The notes under the pieces were generated by a model. The model ran no database searches. It saw nothing but the letters and a program-made list of their open reading frames with translations, and was not told the origin of the DNA. A program made the translations under genes and the position numbers. From the NCBI GenBank assembly GCA_964603985.1, contig CAZRXG010000001.1, positions 186,001 through 250,000 on the forward strand: a stretch of DNA of 64,000 bases, read 5' to 3'. The DNA is from CAZRXG01 sp964603985 (GTDB taxonomy: Bacteria > Chloroflexota > Anaerolineae > Aggregatilineales > UBA3940). Within the stretch, counting starts at the first letter, position 1; the number at the start of each line of letters is the position of its first letter. Shown here piece by piece: positions 62,186 through 64,000 of this stretch.

Positions 62186-63247
62186 ATGAGCTTTGAGCTT
62201 TTCGTACGCCTGATTGGGATGCTGGTCTTATCTTTCGTCGGCCTGAAGCTGGGCGTACGCCTGTCTGTTTGGGCCGGTGACCCACCGGAAATCTGGGCGC
62301 TGGTCGTCTCGTTGATCGGTGCGCTATTTGGCTTAATTCTGGCACCGCACTTCACGACACGTCCGGTGCGGGCGCTACGCAATCATCTCAGTCAACTACC
62401 CGCGCAACAACTGGTGGCCGGGGTGGTGGGCCTGACTGTCGGTTTGATCGTTGCCGCACTGGTCTCGTTCCCCCTGTCGGTGCTGCCCAAGCCGTACAGT
62501 TCGCTTCTTCCCGTTCTGGCAGCAATCGTCTTTGGCTACTTTGGGACCGCCGTTCTGTCGATGCGTCGGCGGGATGTGTTTGAGTTGTTCCGCGGCAAGA
62601 TCCCCAGCCTGAGCCTGGGCGGCTTGGATGACGATGGCCTCCCCCCCACCCGTCAAATTTTACTCGACACCAGTGTGATCATTGACGGGCGTATCGCCGA
62701 TGTGGGTCAGACAGGTTTCATCATGGGGACAATGCTTGTGCCGCGCTTTGTGCTCAACGAGCTTCAGCACATCGCCGACTCGCCCGACCCGGTGCGCCGC
62801 AATCGGGGCCGCCGAGGGCTGGAGATCCTTAATCGCCTGCAGAAGGAATCACTCACTCCGGTGCATATCACCGACATGGATGTCGAAGAGGTTAATGAGG
62901 TCGACGAGAAACTGATCTTACTTGCCAAGCGGTTGCCCTGTGCCATCGTGACTAACGATTTCAACCTGAACCGCGTCGCCGAACTCCAGGGCGTGCTGGT
63001 GCTGAACATCAACGACTTGGCTAATGCAGTCAAGACCGTGTACCTACCCGGCGAAGAGGTGGAGATCCGGATCATCCAGGAAGGCAAGGAGTTGGGTCAG
63101 GGCGTCGGGTATCTTGAGGACGGTACGATGGTGGTCGTTGAAGGCGGTCGCCGCTACATCAGGCAGACGATCCCGACCATCGTCACCAAGGTGTTGCAGA
63201 CATCCGCCGGGCGGATGATATTCGCACGACCTAAAGACACAAAGTAA
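62186..63247 (+). CDS. PIN-TRAM domain membrane protein, YacL-like
   Basis: A 353-residue protein with four N-terminal membrane helices (about 5-25, 37-55, 75-98 and 105-125). A cytoplasmic PIN nuclease-like domain (about 155-270) follows, with acidic residues in ILLDTSVIIDGRI, NELQHIAD and IVTNDFNLNRVAELQ. It ends in a TRAM RNA-binding domain (about 285-345) with GEEVEIRIIQEGKELGQGVG and YLEDGTMVVVEGG. This is the YacL arrangement, common in Gram-positive and Chloroflexi genomes; its RNA target is unknown. Confidence 0.9.
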   Translation: MSFELFVRLIGMLVLSFVGLKLGVRLSVWAGDPPEIWALVVSLIGALFGLILAPHFTTRPVRALRNHLSQLPAQQLVAGVVGLTVGLIVAALVSFPLSVLPKPYSSLLPVLAAIVFGYFGTAVLSMRRRDVFELFRGKIPSLSLGGLDDDGLPPTRQILLDTSVIIDGRIADVGQTGFIMGTMLVPRFVLNELQHIADSPDPVRRNRGRRGLEILNRLQKESLTPVHITDMDVEEVNEVDEKLILLAKRLPCAIVTNDFNLNRVAELQGVLVLNINDLANAVKTVYLPGEEVEIRIIQEGKELGQGVGYLEDGTMVVVEGGRRYIRQTIPTIVTKVLQTSAGRMIFARPKDTK

Positions 63248-63338
63248 ACGATAGAACACCCTCGGACGCGGGTGCCCCCCGTTACTCGATCAGGACTTAA
63301 CTCTGCGGGGCCTGACGGCTCCGGCCATATGCCCCCTC

Positions 63339-63367
63339 AGCGCGCGCCACCGGCGGGCGCTCTGTTT
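63339..63367 (+). terminator. Terminator downstream of the PIN-TRAM gene
   Basis: AGCGCGCGCC (63339-63348), loop ACC and GGCGGGCGCT (63352-63361) form a 10-bp stem with one mismatch; TTTT follows at 63364-63367. Confidence 0.75.
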
Positions 63368-63383
63368 TGCGGAAACCAGTGGT

Positions 63384-63413
63384 TTGTGGTGCTTTTGTTG
63401 CGCAAGGTATAAT
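63384..63413 (+). promoter_or_regulatory. Candidate promoter of the purine nucleoside phosphorylase gene
   Basis: A perfect -10 TATAAT (63408-63413) with a weak TTGTGG (63384-63389) 18 bp upstream. It would yield a leader of about 175 nt. Confidence 0.5.
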
Positions 63414-63594
63414 AATTGACTGTAGATATTCGAGAGCGTCAGCCCTAAGCCGCGCAATGAGGGGCTTCTGGCTGTCTGTTTCGTGGGCCTGTACCCCCAT
63501 CTCGTGCAATGTGTAGTCCGGCACGCCAGTGCCCTGACTACATACGCTATAACAACCAGTCCGTGTTTGCCTCGTCGGGAGGTTGCATAACCTG

Positions 63595-64000
63595 ATGGAA
63601 ATTTTTACCCGTACCGAATTTGAGGTGGCGGCGGCTGCCATCCGTGACCGGACCCGGCGCCAGTCGCGGGTCGGCATTGTGTTAGGCTCAGGTCTGGGTG
63701 GTCTGGCCGACGCAGTTGAAGATGCTGACGTGATCCCGTACGAGCAGATCCCGGAGTGGCCCCGCTCGACCGTGGCTGGACACGAGGGGCGGCTGCACAT
63801 TGGGAATCTGGAGGGACAGCCCGTGTTCGTGATGCGCGGACGGGCGCACTATTATGAAGGGTATCCGATCTCGCAGGTGACGCTCCCCATCCGCGTCATG
63901 CAGGTGATGGGCCTGGAGATGATCTTCCTGACCAACGCTGCCGGTGGGCTGAACACCGATTTTGAGCCGGGCGATGTCATGTTGCTGAGCGACCACATCA
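63595..64000 (+). CDS. punA: Purine nucleoside phosphorylase, 5' part
   Basis: The first 135 codons are in the window; the gene continues beyond the right edge. It cleaves purine nucleosides with phosphate to base plus (deoxy)ribose-1-phosphate. Typical trimeric (class I) PNP motifs: VGIVLGSGLGGLAD near the N-terminus for phosphate binding, STVAGHEGRLHIG with the His of the active site, VMRGRAHYYEGY, and LTNAAGGLNTDFEPGDVML for the purine and ribose site. ATG 63595 is preceded by a GGGAGG site. Confidence 0.92.
   Translation, partial: MEIFTRTEFEVAAAAIRDRTRRQSRVGIVLGSGLGGLADAVEDADVIPYEQIPEWPRSTVAGHEGRLHIGNLEGQPVFVMRGRAHYYEGYPISQVTLPIRVMQVMGLEMIFLTNAAGGLNTDFEPGDVMLLSDHI

Larger units (their letters stand above)
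63248..63594. other. Intergenic region between PIN-TRAM gene and purine nucleoside phosphorylase
   Basis: No gene seen in about 350 bp. Holds a terminator stem and a candidate promoter (listed separately) and a short leader of about 175 nt without recognisable structure. Confidence 0.45.

Overview
The window is a gene-dense, high-GC bacterial chromosome segment with no insertion sequences, phage genes or CRISPR arrays. Its content suggests a member of the Chloroflexota (Anaerolineae-like). The sugar-binding lipoprotein has the Val/Glu/Thr-rich linker often seen in that phylum. There are ferredoxin-dependent 2-oxoacid oxidoreductases, a non-pyrrolysine MttB methyltransferase with its corrinoid protein, several cytoplasmic-membrane lipoproteins, and no outer-membrane genes. 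The taxonomic call is an inference from gene content.

Layout. 1-3.8 kb: two divergent 2-oxoacid:ferredoxin oxidoreductase operons. 3.9-7.7 kb: an ECF sigma factor paired with an O6-alkylguanine repair enzyme, a LysR regulator, an aldo/keto reductase and a FlK-like thioesterase. 7.8-12.3 kb: MttC/MttB-type methyltransferase pair and a SulP transporter fused to STAS and cyclic-nucleotide domains. 12.4-16.1 kb: a quinol:cytochrome oxidoreductase operon with an unusually split cytochrome b, and a divergent multiheme cytochrome c. 16.3-22.8 kb: phosphoesterase, dnaX-ybaB-recR, clpC. 22.9-26.8 kb: rpmH-rnpA-yidD-[PQQ-propeller lipoprotein]-yidC-jag from one strong promoter. 26.9-30.6 kb: PfkB kinase, a GT-C-like membrane protein and a sugar dehydrogenase lipoprotein. 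30.7-38.8 kb: a galactose module (LacI regulator with a tandem palindromic operator, CUT1 ABC transporter without its ATPase, galT-galE-galK). 38.8-44 kb: two tRNA genes, a DUF1015 protein and a soluble triple-GAF kinase with a dual-receiver LuxR regulator. 44.1-51.9 kb: a complete arginine operon argC-argB-argD-NAGS-argJ-argG-argH preceded by what reads as a leader-peptide attenuator. 52.1-55.6 kb: translationally coupled aspartate aminotransferase and PEP carboxykinase, then a decayed SLC13 permease. 55.6-64 kb: XdhC-like protein, FAH-family hydrolase, a TolB-like propeller lipoprotein, a MerR/B12 (CarH-like) regulator, a GNAT protein, a YacL-like PIN-TRAM protein and the start of a purine nucleoside phosphorylase.

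Two observations stand out. First, the cytochrome b of the bc-type complex is cut between transmembrane helices C and D. Helices A-C are fused to a cytochrome c domain. Helix D, with its own heme-ligand histidine pair, begins a second protein that continues into subunit-IV-like helices behind a lipoprotein-type signal. Second, the arginine operon leader contains a promoter, a 26-residue arginine-rich leader ORF and mutually exclusive hairpins ending in a U-tract terminator, the layout of a ribosome-mediated attenuator sensing arginyl-tRNA.

Most intervals on the opposite strand of real genes carry long open frames only because of third-position GC; these have been left out.
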